A DNA stretch of 7,244 bases from Sedimenticola sp. (GCA_027023915.1 JALVUB010000168.1:1-7244), one strand, 5' to 3'. Shown: positions 1 through 6,520, counted from the stretch's first letter. Program-made: numbers and translations. The notes: generated from the letters alone by a model not told the origin.

Positions 1-115
1 GTTTACACCCAACCCCGCCTGGCCAGAGTGGCTGGCGCGCATGACCCTCTCCACCGGCATTGCCCTGGCGGTCACCACCTTGTTCGTGAAATACCGCGAG
101 TCGAAAAAACAGTAG
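1..115 (+). CDS. C-terminal end of an unidentified membrane protein (5' truncated)
   Basis: An open frame enters from the left edge (first full codon at base 2) and ends at a TAG at 113-115, giving the last 37 residues of a protein. They contain one hydrophobic stretch that could be a membrane helix (about residues 13-30, rich in Leu, Thr, Ala and Val) followed by a short, mostly basic tail with the sequence KYRESKKQ. This looks like the final transmembrane helix of an inner-membrane protein with a cytoplasmic C-terminus (positive-inside rule). The piece is too short to assign a family. It converges on the DUF3581-family gene, with only four bases between the two stop codons and no visible terminator, so the two transcripts probably overlap at their 3' ends. 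The gene is unrelated by strand to the nap operon. Confidence 0.6.
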   Translation, partial: FTPNPAWPEWLARMTLSTGIALAVTTLFVKYRESKKQ

Positions 116-119
116 CGGT

Positions 120-815
120 TTATCCCTGCTGCCGTTGCAGGAACTCCTGCACTACCTGTTCCATCTGTTGCGCGTCGTAGGGGCGCAGGCCGGAAAGAAC
201 CATCCGTTTTACACCTCCGCCCACGGTTTCGCCCTGGTCTTCGAAAGTGAAAGAGAGCGCTACTTTTCCCCGCTTTCCGTTCACCTCCAAAGTCTGTTCT
301 GTTGGTTGGAGTCGTGGTGCCTCCAGTTTAAGACGATCTAGATGGAGCGTCATGCTTTCATAAATGACGAGCGGTCGCTCGGGATTAATCATCACCCGTT
401 CCGATTCCATCAAGGGCACCAGTATGTGCGGAAAGGCCTGGCCGGAAAAGGCCACATAGATACGGATGAGCTTTTCGATGGTGCTTTTGTCTCGGGTGGT
501 TTGGCCGTTTCGGGCGAGGCGCAGGTACTCCTTGCCATTTTCACCGGTTATCACCAGCTCATCACCTTCATCGGCTGGAAAGATCAAAGGCACGTTGTCG
601 TTGACCATGCCAGAGAAGGTGAAGAGCATCTCCTGACTGAGGCCGTATTGATCCAACACCATGCTGAACAGCAGGTCGCCCGGTACGCAGAAACGGCGTG
701 AGTCCACGTCGTGGATGGGATTGAAGTCGTTGGCCACCTGCTTGGCGAAATCGCTCGCCTGCTGGCGCGTTACCCGCACGCGATTCTGATCGATTTTGTA
801 GTAATTTTCGAGCAT
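120..815 (-). CDS. DUF3581-family protein, possible divergent hotdog-fold protein
   Basis: A 231-residue soluble protein with no signal peptide or membrane segment. I recognise it from overall similarity, chiefly the N-terminal block with DFAKQVANDFNPIH, FCVPGDLLF and YGLS, as the gammaproteobacterial DUF3581 family, whose function is unknown to me. Residues 30-35 read DFNPIH. This resembles the Asp-x4-His active-site loop of MaoC-like (R)-specific enoyl-CoA hydratases, where the same spacing carries the catalytic dyad, and the following PGDLL could correspond to their glycine-containing turn. A hotdog fold acting on an acyl thioester is therefore possible, but this is inference. The ATG at 815 has an AGGAA ribosome site eight bases upstream (824-828). 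The gene lies on the same strand as nap but behind the nap terminator, so it probably has its own promoter. It shows no obvious functional link to nitrate reduction. Confidence 0.8.
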   Translation of the reverse strand: MLENYYKIDQNRVRVTRQQASDFAKQVANDFNPIHDVDSRRFCVPGDLLFSMVLDQYGLSQEMLFTFSGMVNDNVPLIFPADEGDELVITGENGKEYLRLARNGQTTRDKSTIEKLIRIYVAFSGQAFPHILVPLMESERVMINPERPLVIYESMTLHLDRLKLEAPRLQPTEQTLEVNGKRGKVALSFTFEDQGETVGGGVKRMVLSGLRPYDAQQMEQVVQEFLQRQQG

Positions 816-844
816 CGGGACGATTCCTGCTGAATCCGCGCGAG

Positions 845-873
845 AGTTTATCAGGAAGGACGGCTGGTTTCAT
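845..873 (-). promoter_or_regulatory. Candidate sigma-70 promoter for the DUF3581 gene
   Basis: On the minus strand ATGAAA (868-873, four of six matches to TTGACA) is followed after 17 bases by TAAACT (845-850, four of six matches to TATAAT), with a TGA directly before it that makes an extended -10. Transcription would begin near 838, about 23 bases before the ATG at 815. The location, just after the nap terminator and before the next same-strand gene, is where a promoter is needed. The match is weak, and it is only a candidate. Confidence 0.3.
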
Positions 874-880
874 GGGTGAC

Positions 881-907
881 AAAAAAGCGGCTCCGAGGAG
901 CCGCTTC
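881..907 (-). terminator. Intrinsic terminator of the nap operon
   Basis: On the minus strand a GC-rich stem (898-904 pairing with 887-893, seven perfect base pairs, extended by two A-T pairs) closes a four-base loop. It is followed at once by six U residues (bases 881-886 read as T). It lies about 30 bases after the napC stop. This is a classic Rho-independent terminator for minus-strand transcription and marks napC as the last gene of the operon. On the plus strand only two T residues follow the stem, so it should work in one direction only. Confidence 0.9.
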
Positions 908-933
908 AGCAAGAGGGACGGAAAAGATCGGGT

Positions 934-1518
934 TTATTCGTCCTCTTCGTTGTCGTCTCCCTCATCGTCACCACCCGGTGTGTCGGGCTCGTACCCTTCG
1001 GGCAGGTGGTGTGAGATCCCTTTGTGGCAATCGATACAGGTGTAGCCGTTATCGATGGCCTCTTCATGCCGGTTGGCCGAGCGTTCTTCTTGCCGGTCGA
1101 AATCCATGGAGTCGAAGTTGTGGCAGTTGCGGCACTCCCTCGAGTCCGTCTCTTTCATCGTCTTCCAGACGTGTTGCGCCAGCTCCAGCCGGTGCGCCTC
1201 GAATTTCTCCGGGGTGTCCACGTCGTGGGCGATGAAATGGTGATACAGCTCGTTGGTCGCCTTGATCTTGCGGATCACCTTGTAGATCCACTCCTTGGGC
1301 ACGTGGCAGTCGGGGCAGGTTGCCCGCACGCCGGTGCGGTTGCTGAAATGGATGGTCTCCTGTAATTCTTGATATGGGGTGTCCCGCATCTCGTGGCAGG
1401 AGATACAGAACTGTTCGGTGTTGGTGAGTTCCAGGGACCAGTTGAAGGCGCCCCATGCCAGGACACCAAGGATCATGCCGAGGACCAGAATGGTGAAAGT
1501 GCGTTTTTTTTGTGTCAT
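934..1518 (-). CDS. napC: NapC/NirT-family tetrahaem c-type cytochrome, quinol dehydrogenase
   Basis: A membrane-anchored tetrahaem cytochrome that oxidises quinol and passes electrons to the periplasmic NapAB complex. The 194-residue product has one N-terminal anchor helix (about residues 8-27, uncleaved) and four CxxCH haem sites beginning at Cys38, Cys68, Cys129 and Cys161. The first is CISCHEM, whose Met fits the unusual haem-1 arrangement of the NapC/NrfH family. The length is close to the usual 200 residues. The ATG at 1518 has an AAGGA ribosome site seven bases upstream. The last 18 residues hold 11 Asp or Glu, an acidic periplasmic tail that is absent from the E. coli protein as I recall it. 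It is the last gene before the operon terminator and sits 92 bases after napB, so a separately tuned expression level is possible. The assignment to NapC rather than NrfH or TorC rests on operon context and the four-haem count. Confidence 0.95.
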   Translation of the reverse strand: MTQKKRTFTILVLGMILGVLAWGAFNWSLELTNTEQFCISCHEMRDTPYQELQETIHFSNRTGVRATCPDCHVPKEWIYKVIRKIKATNELYHHFIAHDVDTPEKFEAHRLELAQHVWKTMKETDSRECRNCHNFDSMDFDRQEERSANRHEEAIDNGYTCIDCHKGISHHLPEGYEPDTPGGDDEGDDNEEDE

Positions 1519-1552
1519 GGCGGTTTCCTTAGAGTTTTGTATTTCGCTAAAA

Positions 1553-1580
1553 GCCGCCTGCCAGCCTGCTGACAGGCGGC
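1553..1580 (-). other. napB-napC intergenic RNA hairpin (attenuator or stability element)
   Basis: In the 92-base gap between napB and napC, an eight-base-pair GC-rich stem (1573-1580 with 1553-1560) encloses a one-by-one mismatch, a further three-base-pair stem and a four-base loop. On the transcript the stem is followed by UUUUAGCG, only four U residues. This could act as a partial terminator lowering napC relative to upstream genes, or as a 3' barrier protecting the napFDAGHB messenger. A second, weak five-base-pair hairpin lies just upstream in the transcript (1586-1600). The structure is read directly from the sequence; the role is inferred. Confidence 0.6.
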
Positions 1581-1610
1581 CCCCTCTGACTGGATGTCAG
1601 CCAACTGTTT

Positions 1611-2081
1611 CTATCGATAACACTCTTCGCGCTTGCACGGGCTCCAGCCTTCGAACTCGTTCTTCACCAGCGGTCGGGCGTTGAGTTGTGGGGCGTGGCA
1701 CTGGGTGCAGAACCAGCGGCGGCTGGAAACGTGGTCCAGCTTTTTGCCGTCCCGCGTGAGGAAATGGCTCCTGCCCACCATGGGCGCATGTTCCCGTTTA
1801 TGGTGCTTTTTATCGTGGCATTTCAGGCAGCCGTTGTTTTTGATCGTGATCCGGTATTTCGAGACTTTGTGAGGGATCAGGGGCGGTTGCAGTTTGTAGG
1901 AACGTTCAAAACCACCTTCTTCCAGGATCAATTTCTTCTTGGAAGGTTTTTTCGATTTGGCGGTGATGTCATGGGTGCCCCGCAAGGACGCCACTTTCTC
2001 CGCCGAAAAGGCGGTGGTGCCCAGGGAAATGAGCAGGCTGGAAGCCATCAAGGCTGCAATGACTGTGGTTTTCATCTTCAT
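1611..2081 (-). CDS. napB: Periplasmic nitrate reductase dihaem cytochrome c subunit NapB
   Basis: The small electron-transfer subunit that passes electrons from NapC (or NapGH) to NapA in the periplasm. With the start chosen at 2081 it has 156 residues: a Sec signal peptide (hydrophobic core about residues 7-21, likely cut near residues 26-27 after AFS), then two CxxCH haem sites at Cys85-His89 and Cys125-His129. The family blocks PPLIPH (His71) and SHF (His106) supply the expected axial histidines. Four in-frame ATGs lie at 2093, 2087, 2081 and 2075; the GGAG at 2088-2091 is six bases before the one at 2081. A longer in-frame reading to 2219 runs through the napH 3' end and would bury the signal peptide, so it is not used. 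Oddities are a lysine-rich segment (residues 42-50, six Lys) and two extra C-terminal cysteines (Cys149, Cys154) outside any haem motif. Confidence 0.94.
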   Translation of the reverse strand: MKMKTTVIAALMASSLLISLGTTAFSAEKVASLRGTHDITAKSKKPSKKKLILEEGGFERSYKLQPPLIPHKVSKYRITIKNNGCLKCHDKKHHKREHAPMVGRSHFLTRDGKKLDHVSSRRWFCTQCHAPQLNARPLVKNEFEGWSPCKREECYR

Positions 2082-2087
2082 CTTCAT

Positions 2088-2091
2088 CTCC
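2088..2091 (-). promoter_or_regulatory. Ribosome binding site that decides the napB start
   Basis: GGAG on the minus strand lies six bases before the ATG at 2081. It overlaps a tandem run of ATGGAG/ATGAAG hexamers, so the ATG at 2093 includes the site itself and the one at 2087 abuts it. The ATG at 2075 has a 12-base gap. Spacing therefore favours 2081, although 2075 remains possible. Confidence 0.5.
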
Positions 2092-2118
2092 ATCAACTCG
2101 ATAGCTGGGGTTGGAACA

Positions 2119-3027
2119 TCAGGAACCTGTGGGTTGAACGGTTTCGGCAGGTTTGAGATCTGCCTTGGGATTCGTGGAATAGCGGTTAGTGAACCTAAAG
2201 ACCTCCTGGGCGCAGACATCGATGCACCGGCCGCAATTGGTGCATTGGTTGGCGGTGATCACGGGGCCGATGCCCTTGGCCGCGCCCTTGAGGGCGGGTC
2301 TGATCACCTGGGGTTCGGGGCAGACGTTGAAGCAGTCCATGCAGTCGTCGCAGGCGTCACGTTTTCCCGCGGACACGCGCAATGGTGCCCAGGTGCTGAG
2401 CAGGCTGTAGAAAGCACCCACCGGGCAGTAATGGCCACACCAGCCGTCACGTGCCACCAACAGATCGAACAGAAAGATGGCCAGGATCAGCAGCCATGCG
2501 AGCCCCATGCCGAAGAGGATGGCGCGAACCGTGATCGACACCGGGTTAACCAGCTCCCAGACGATGCTGCCTGTGACGAGCGAAAGCACCAGAGTCATGC
2601 CCAGGATCCAGAAGCGGGTGCCGCGCGATGCGTGAGAAGCGCCCCGAATACCCAGTTTGCGCCGCAGCCAAGCGGCGGCGTCGGTGATGATGTTCACCGG
2701 GCAGACCCAGGAACAGTAAACCCGGCCCCCGACCAGGCTGTAGAAGAGCAGCACGATGGCCACGCCGATGAAGGTGGTGGTTTCGGGCGTCACGCCGGAG
2801 AGCAGAGCTTGCAACAGCACATAGGGGTCGGTGAGGGGAAGCACATCCAGCGTCAGGCTGGAGGAGAGGTTGCCCTTGACGATCCAGAGCCCAAACCAGG
2901 GGCCAGCCAGAAACGCGGCCAGAATGCCCAGTTGGCTGACCCGGCGCAGCAGCAGCCATTTGTGGGCTTTCAGCCATCCCTTGGCCTGGACGGCCTCTTT
3001 TCCGGCATCTTGGGGCAGGTTGGCCAT
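2119..3027 (-). CDS. napH: Quinol dehydrogenase membrane subunit NapH
   Basis: The polytopic iron-sulfur subunit of the NapGH complex, which oxidises quinol (ubiquinol in E. coli) and feeds electrons towards NapAB. The 302-residue protein has four likely membrane helices (about residues 31-50, 84-104, 138-156 and 168-191). Two Cx3CP motifs typical of NapH sit next to helices: CSWVCP at 105-110 and CGHYCP at 197-202. Two cytoplasmic [4Fe-4S] ferredoxin motifs follow at Cys226-229-232-236 and Cys262-265-268-272. Its ATG shares one base with the napG stop (TGATG), implying translational coupling; a GGAGG ribosome site lies 11 bases upstream at 3039-3043. The length is normal for the family. napB follows after 37 bases. 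Confidence 0.96.
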   Translation of the reverse strand: MANLPQDAGKEAVQAKGWLKAHKWLLLRRVSQLGILAAFLAGPWFGLWIVKGNLSSSLTLDVLPLTDPYVLLQALLSGVTPETTTFIGVAIVLLFYSLVGGRVYCSWVCPVNIITDAAAWLRRKLGIRGASHASRGTRFWILGMTLVLSLVTGSIVWELVNPVSITVRAILFGMGLAWLLILAIFLFDLLVARDGWCGHYCPVGAFYSLLSTWAPLRVSAGKRDACDDCMDCFNVCPEPQVIRPALKGAAKGIGPVITANQCTNCGRCIDVCAQEVFRFTNRYSTNPKADLKPAETVQPTGS

Positions 3028-3902
3028 CAGTCACCCGACCTCCGATTGTGGTTGAGAGTGTCCAACGGGTTGGAGGAAAAGGGCGTGTCATTGGGAGCGG
3101 CGCCCTGCTTGCCTTCGAAGATCAACCCCTTGCCCTGGAGGTCATACTTCACCCCCTCGGGCAGGTTGTAGCGGTGTTTGGGATCGGGGGTCACCAGGGC
3201 GTGTTTCGCCCTGGCCTTCTCCTTCCAGCCGAAGCGGTAGTGGTGGCCCAGCTCGCCCTTGGCCATCTGGATGGGGAACACCTTGATGGCGGCTTTGTCG
3301 AGGATGCAGGCCTTTTCGCACATGCCGCAGCCGGTGCAGGCGTCGGAGTGAACCACCGGGATGAAAAGCGCGTGTTTGCCGGACCTGGGGTTGTGGCGGT
3401 ACTCCAGTGTGATGGCGTCGCCTCGGATCGGGCAGATGTTGAAACAGACCTCGCAACGCAGCCCCTGGAAAGCAATGCAGTTTTCATGATCGACCACCAC
3501 GGCCAGGCCCATGCGGGCCTGGGTGATGTCCGTAAGTGAATGATCCAGCGCGTTGGTGGGGCAGGCCTTCACGCACGGGATATCCTCACACATGATGCAG
3601 GGGCTCGTGCGCGCGATGAAATAGGGTGAGCCCGTGGGCAGGTCGTCTCCCAGTTGCGCCAGGGAGAGGATCTTTGGCGGGCAGTCACGAACGCAGAGAC
3701 CGCAACGGATGCAGGCGCCGAGAAAATCCTTCTCGGGCAGCGCGCCGGGTGGCCGGATGGCCATGGGCGGCAGCGCGTTGGCACGCTGGGCGTAAAAGCC
3801 CAGGCCCACGCCCATGAGGCTGACGCTGGCCGCCGTCTTCAGCGTGGTGCTGAGAAATTGGCGGCGGCTGGCGCTCTTGGGCTTGTCGTTGCTCTCTGCC
3901 AT
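3027..3902 (-). CDS. napG: Ferredoxin-type protein NapG, Tat-exported, four [4Fe-4S] clusters
   Basis: The periplasmic iron-sulfur partner of NapH, thought to relay electrons from quinol oxidation at NapH to NapAB. The 291-residue product starts with a twin-arginine signal (SRRQFL, residues 12-17, then a hydrophobic stretch to about 38 and a likely ANA cleavage site at 41-43). Four cluster motifs follow: Cys64-67-70-74, Cys102-105-110-114, Cys142-150-153-157 and Cys189-192-195-199. The ATG at 3902 puts the twin arginines at the expected place; the same frame stays open upstream to 4304 only because it shadows napA. I see no clear Shine-Dalgarno sequence in front of it, and a very stable hairpin ends 24 bases upstream. 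The stop overlaps the napH start by one base. Confidence 0.95.
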   Translation of the reverse strand: MAESNDKPKSASRRQFLSTTLKTAASVSLMGVGLGFYAQRANALPPMAIRPPGALPEKDFLGACIRCGLCVRDCPPKILSLAQLGDDLPTGSPYFIARTSPCIMCEDIPCVKACPTNALDHSLTDITQARMGLAVVVDHENCIAFQGLRCEVCFNICPIRGDAITLEYRHNPRSGKHALFIPVVHSDACTGCGMCEKACILDKAAIKVFPIQMAKGELGHHYRFGWKEKARAKHALVTPDPKHRYNLPEGVKYDLQGKGLIFEGKQGAAPNDTPFSSNPLDTLNHNRRSGD

Positions 3903-3926
3903 GAAACCGGGTCTAGTAGGATCATG

Positions 3927-3950
3927 GGCCCGGCCCCGAAGGGCCGGGCC
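3927..3950 (-). other. GC-only hairpin with cUUCGg tetraloop after napA
   Basis: Eight bases after the napA stop, ten consecutive G-C pairs (3941-3950 with 3927-3936) close the loop read UUCG on the minus-strand transcript. The closing pair is C-G, which is the exceptionally stable cUUCGg tetraloop. The following bases are CATGATCC with no U-run, so this is unlikely to be an intrinsic terminator, and napG to napC lie downstream. A 3' exonuclease barrier that stabilises the napA part of the messenger, or a pause site, is more likely. The structure is certain; the function is inferred. Confidence 0.8.
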
Positions 3951-3958
3951 GGTTCTCG

Positions 3959-6520
3959 TCATGCCCTGGTGATTTTTACCGCGCACTTTTTGTAATCCGT
4001 CTCCTTGGAGAGCGGATCGGTGGCGTCCAGGGTCAGCTTGTTCACCAGCCGGCCGGCGTCGAACCAGGGGATGAACACCAGTCCCTCCGGCGGCTGGTTG
4101 CGGCCACGTGTCTCCACCTTGCAGATGATCTCTCCCCGGCGGGACTGGATCTTCGCGTAGCGGCCGTTGCGCACCCTGTACTTGCGGGCGTCCTTCTTGT
4201 TCATGAACACCACGGCGTCCGGGAAGGCGCGGTAGAGCTCGGGCACCCGCCGGGTCATGGAGCCGGAGTGCCAGTGCTCCAGAATGCGGCCGGTGCAGAG
4301 CCACAGCGGATATTCCTCATCGGGGCTCTCCGCCGGCGGCTCGTAGGGCGCGAAGATGATGTTGGCCTTGCCGCCGTTCTTCTTGTGGTTGCCGTAGAAG
4401 TACACATCGCCCTTGTCGCCGTTGGGATTGAACTTGGCCACGTAGGGATCGTAACCCTCCCGGAAGCGGTAGAGGGTCTCCTTGCCATTCACCACCGGCC
4501 AGCGCAGGCCGCGTGCCTTGTGATACATCTCGAACGGCGCCAGGTCATGGCCGTGGCCGCGACCGAAGGAGGCGTACTCTTCGAACAGCCCCTTCTGCAC
4601 GTAGAAGCCGAAGTGGGCCGACTCGTCATTGTCGTACTCGTTGCCCCGGTCGTCGCGGATCTTGCCCTCGAAGGGGAACTTGTTGACGTTGCCGTTCTCG
4701 AACAGCACCTCGTAGAGGGTCTTGCCCTTGTACTCGGGCGCCTTGGCCACCAGCTCCGGCGGCCAGGCCTCTTCCACCTTGAATCGCTTGGCGAACTCCA
4801 TGATCTGCCACAGATCGGACCTGGCCTCGCCGGGCGCCTTCACCTGCTGGCGCCAGAACTGGGTGCGCCGCTCGGCATTGCCGTAGGCACCCTCCTTCTC
4901 GGTCCACATGGCGGTGGGCAGGATCAGGTCGGCGGCCTGGGCCGAGACCGTGGGATAGGGGTCCGACACCACCACGAAGGCCTTGGGATTGCGGTAGCCC
5001 GGATAGGACTCGTTGTTCATGTTGGCGCCGGCCTGCAACTGGTTGTTGCACATCTGCCAGTAGAAGTCGATGGCGCCGTCGTGGAGCTTGCGCATCATCA
5101 GCACGGCGTGGTAGCCGGGCTTGCCGGGCACGGTGCCCTCGGGCAGCTTCCAGATCTTCTCGGCGATGTCTCGGTGCGCCTTCTTCTTCACCACCAGGTC
5201 GGCCGGCAGCCGGTGAGAGAAGGTGCCCACCTCGCGTGCAGTGCCGCAGGCCGAGGGTTGGCCGGTGAGGGAGAAGGGACCGTTGCCGGGCGCGGAGATC
5301 TTGCCCATCAGCAGATGCACGTTATACATCAGGCCGTTCACCCACACTCCCCGGGTGTGCTGGTTGAAGCCCATGGTCCAGAAGGAAGTCACCTTTTTAT
5401 TGGGGTCTGCATAGACTTTGGCCAGCCGCAGCAGCTTCTCCTTGGGTACGCCAGAAAGCTTGGAAGCGTATTCCAGGGTATAAGGCTCCACTGACTTGGC
5501 GTACTCCTCGAAGGTGATCTTGGTGAGCTTGCCCTTCATGCGGTTTTTGGCCTTCTTTTCCCGTGGATCGCTGGCGCGCAGGCCGTAACCGATGTCGGTG
5601 GGTGTTTTGTTGAACTGGACGTGCTTCTCGATGAATTCCTTGTTGTAGGCCTTGTTCTGGATGATGTAGTTGGCGATGAAGTTGAGAATCGCCAGGTCGG
5701 TCTGCGGCGTGAACACCATGCCGTTGTCGGCCAGCTCGAAGCAGCGGTTGCGGTAGGTGGAGAGCACATGCACCTCGCAGCCGGGCTTGGTGAGCCGGGT
5801 GTCGGTCAGGCGTGACCAGAGGATGGGGTGCATCTCCGCCATGTTGGAACCCCAGAGCACGAAGACATCGGCATGCTCCAGGTCGTCATAGCAGCCCATG
5901 GGCTCGTCGATGCCGAAGCCGCGGATGAAGCCGCCCACTGCGGAAGCCATGCAGTGGCGGGCGTTGGGATCGATGTTGTTGGAACGAAAGCCGGCCTTCA
6001 TCAGCTTGGCGGCGGCATAGCCTTCCCACACCGTCCACTGACCGGAGCCGAACATGGCGACGCGGGAGGTGATCTTGGTCACCGGCTTGCCTTTGTTCTC
6101 TTCCCAGCTCTTTTTGAGAGCGGCCTTGCACTTTTCGGCCATGATGTCGAAGGCCTCGTCCCAGCTCACCTCCTCGAAGTCGCCGTTCTTGTCGAACTTG
6201 CCGTTCTTCTTGCGCAGCAGGGGCTTGGTGAGCCGGTCACGGCCGTACATGATCTTGGGCAGGAAATAGCCCTTGATGCAGTTGAGGCCCTTGTTCACCG
6301 GCGCGTCGGGGTCGCCCTGGCTGGCCACGATGCGGCCGTCCTTGACGCCCACCAGCACGCTGCATCCGGTTCCACAGAAGCGACAGGGCGCCTTGTCCCA
6401 GCGGATACCGTCGTCTTCGCCGGCAAGCGCGGTCTTGCCGGCCGGCAGGGTGACGCCGGCAGTGGCGGCGGCCACCGCGATGGCGTTGCTCTTGATGAAA
6501 TCTCGTCTAGTTAAGCTCAC
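3959..6520 (-). CDS. napA: Periplasmic nitrate reductase catalytic subunit NapA
   Basis: The Mo-bis(molybdopterin guanine dinucleotide) enzyme that reduces nitrate to nitrite in the periplasm. The 853 residues begin with a twin-arginine signal (TRRDFIK, residues 4-10, then an Ala-rich core and a probable cut near ALA at 31-33). The [4Fe-4S] site is Cys46-49-53 with Cys81. The Mo ligand is Cys190 within ARHCMASAV, and GFGIDEPMGCYDD follows as in E. coli NapA. The C-terminal molybdopterin dinucleotide-binding domain is complete, including the block HWHSGSMTRRVPEL and a family-typical end. Length is slightly above the E. coli protein (828). The start is a GTG at 6520 inside the end of napD, preceded by a full AGGAGGT ribosome site. 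No disruption is seen. All key residues are present, so the enzyme should be active. Confidence 0.98.
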   Translation of the reverse strand: MSLTRRDFIKSNAIAVAAATAGVTLPAGKTALAGEDDGIRWDKAPCRFCGTGCSVLVGVKDGRIVASQGDPDAPVNKGLNCIKGYFLPKIMYGRDRLTKPLLRKKNGKFDKNGDFEEVSWDEAFDIMAEKCKAALKKSWEENKGKPVTKITSRVAMFGSGQWTVWEGYAAAKLMKAGFRSNNIDPNARHCMASAVGGFIRGFGIDEPMGCYDDLEHADVFVLWGSNMAEMHPILWSRLTDTRLTKPGCEVHVLSTYRNRCFELADNGMVFTPQTDLAILNFIANYIIQNKAYNKEFIEKHVQFNKTPTDIGYGLRASDPREKKAKNRMKGKLTKITFEEYAKSVEPYTLEYASKLSGVPKEKLLRLAKVYADPNKKVTSFWTMGFNQHTRGVWVNGLMYNVHLLMGKISAPGNGPFSLTGQPSACGTAREVGTFSHRLPADLVVKKKAHRDIAEKIWKLPEGTVPGKPGYHAVLMMRKLHDGAIDFYWQMCNNQLQAGANMNNESYPGYRNPKAFVVVSDPYPTVSAQAADLILPTAMWTEKEGAYGNAERRTQFWRQQVKAPGEARSDLWQIMEFAKRFKVEEAWPPELVAKAPEYKGKTLYEVLFENGNVNKFPFEGKIRDDRGNEYDNDESAHFGFYVQKGLFEEYASFGRGHGHDLAPFEMYHKARGLRWPVVNGKETLYRFREGYDPYVAKFNPNGDKGDVYFYGNHKKNGGKANIIFAPYEPPAESPDEEYPLWLCTGRILEHWHSGSMTRRVPELYRAFPDAVVFMNKKDARKYRVRNGRYAKIQSRRGEIICKVETRGRNQPPEGLVFIPWFDAGRLVNKLTLDATDPLSKETDYKKCAVKITRA

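Noticed and set aside
125..141. Five-base-pair inverted repeat in the DUF3581 3' end as a terminator for the plus-strand gene
   Set aside because: The stem is short, the loop is seven bases and no T-run follows on either strand.
1503..1511. Homopolymer of eight A (minus strand) near the start of napC as a phase-variation tract
   Set aside because: It encodes QKK in the normal basic N-terminus. A run of eight is common by chance and there is no sign of an off-frame variant.
1621..1634. Third haem site in NapB
   Set aside because: The C-terminal Cys149/Cys154 pair has four residues between the cysteines and no following His, so it does not match CxxCH or its known longer variants.
2082..2219. 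N-terminal extension of napB by 46 residues
   Set aside because: It overlaps the napH 3' end in another frame, has no ribosome site at its ATG and would place the Sec signal peptide internally.
1939..3171. Long plus-strand open frame of 410 codons opposite napB, napH and napG
   Set aside because: It is antisense to three well-recognised genes in one GC-rich operon, has no recognisable domain and is rich in Gly, Ala, Gln and His as expected for a shadow frame.
3903..4304. N-terminal extension of napG by 134 residues
   Set aside because: The extension is a shadow of the napA 3' end; the twin-arginine signal starts properly from the ATG at 3902.
4268..5494. Long plus-strand open frame of 408 codons opposite napA
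   Set aside because: It lies wholly antisense to napA, and its Gly/Val/Leu/His-rich product is a mirror of napA codon use with no family resemblance.
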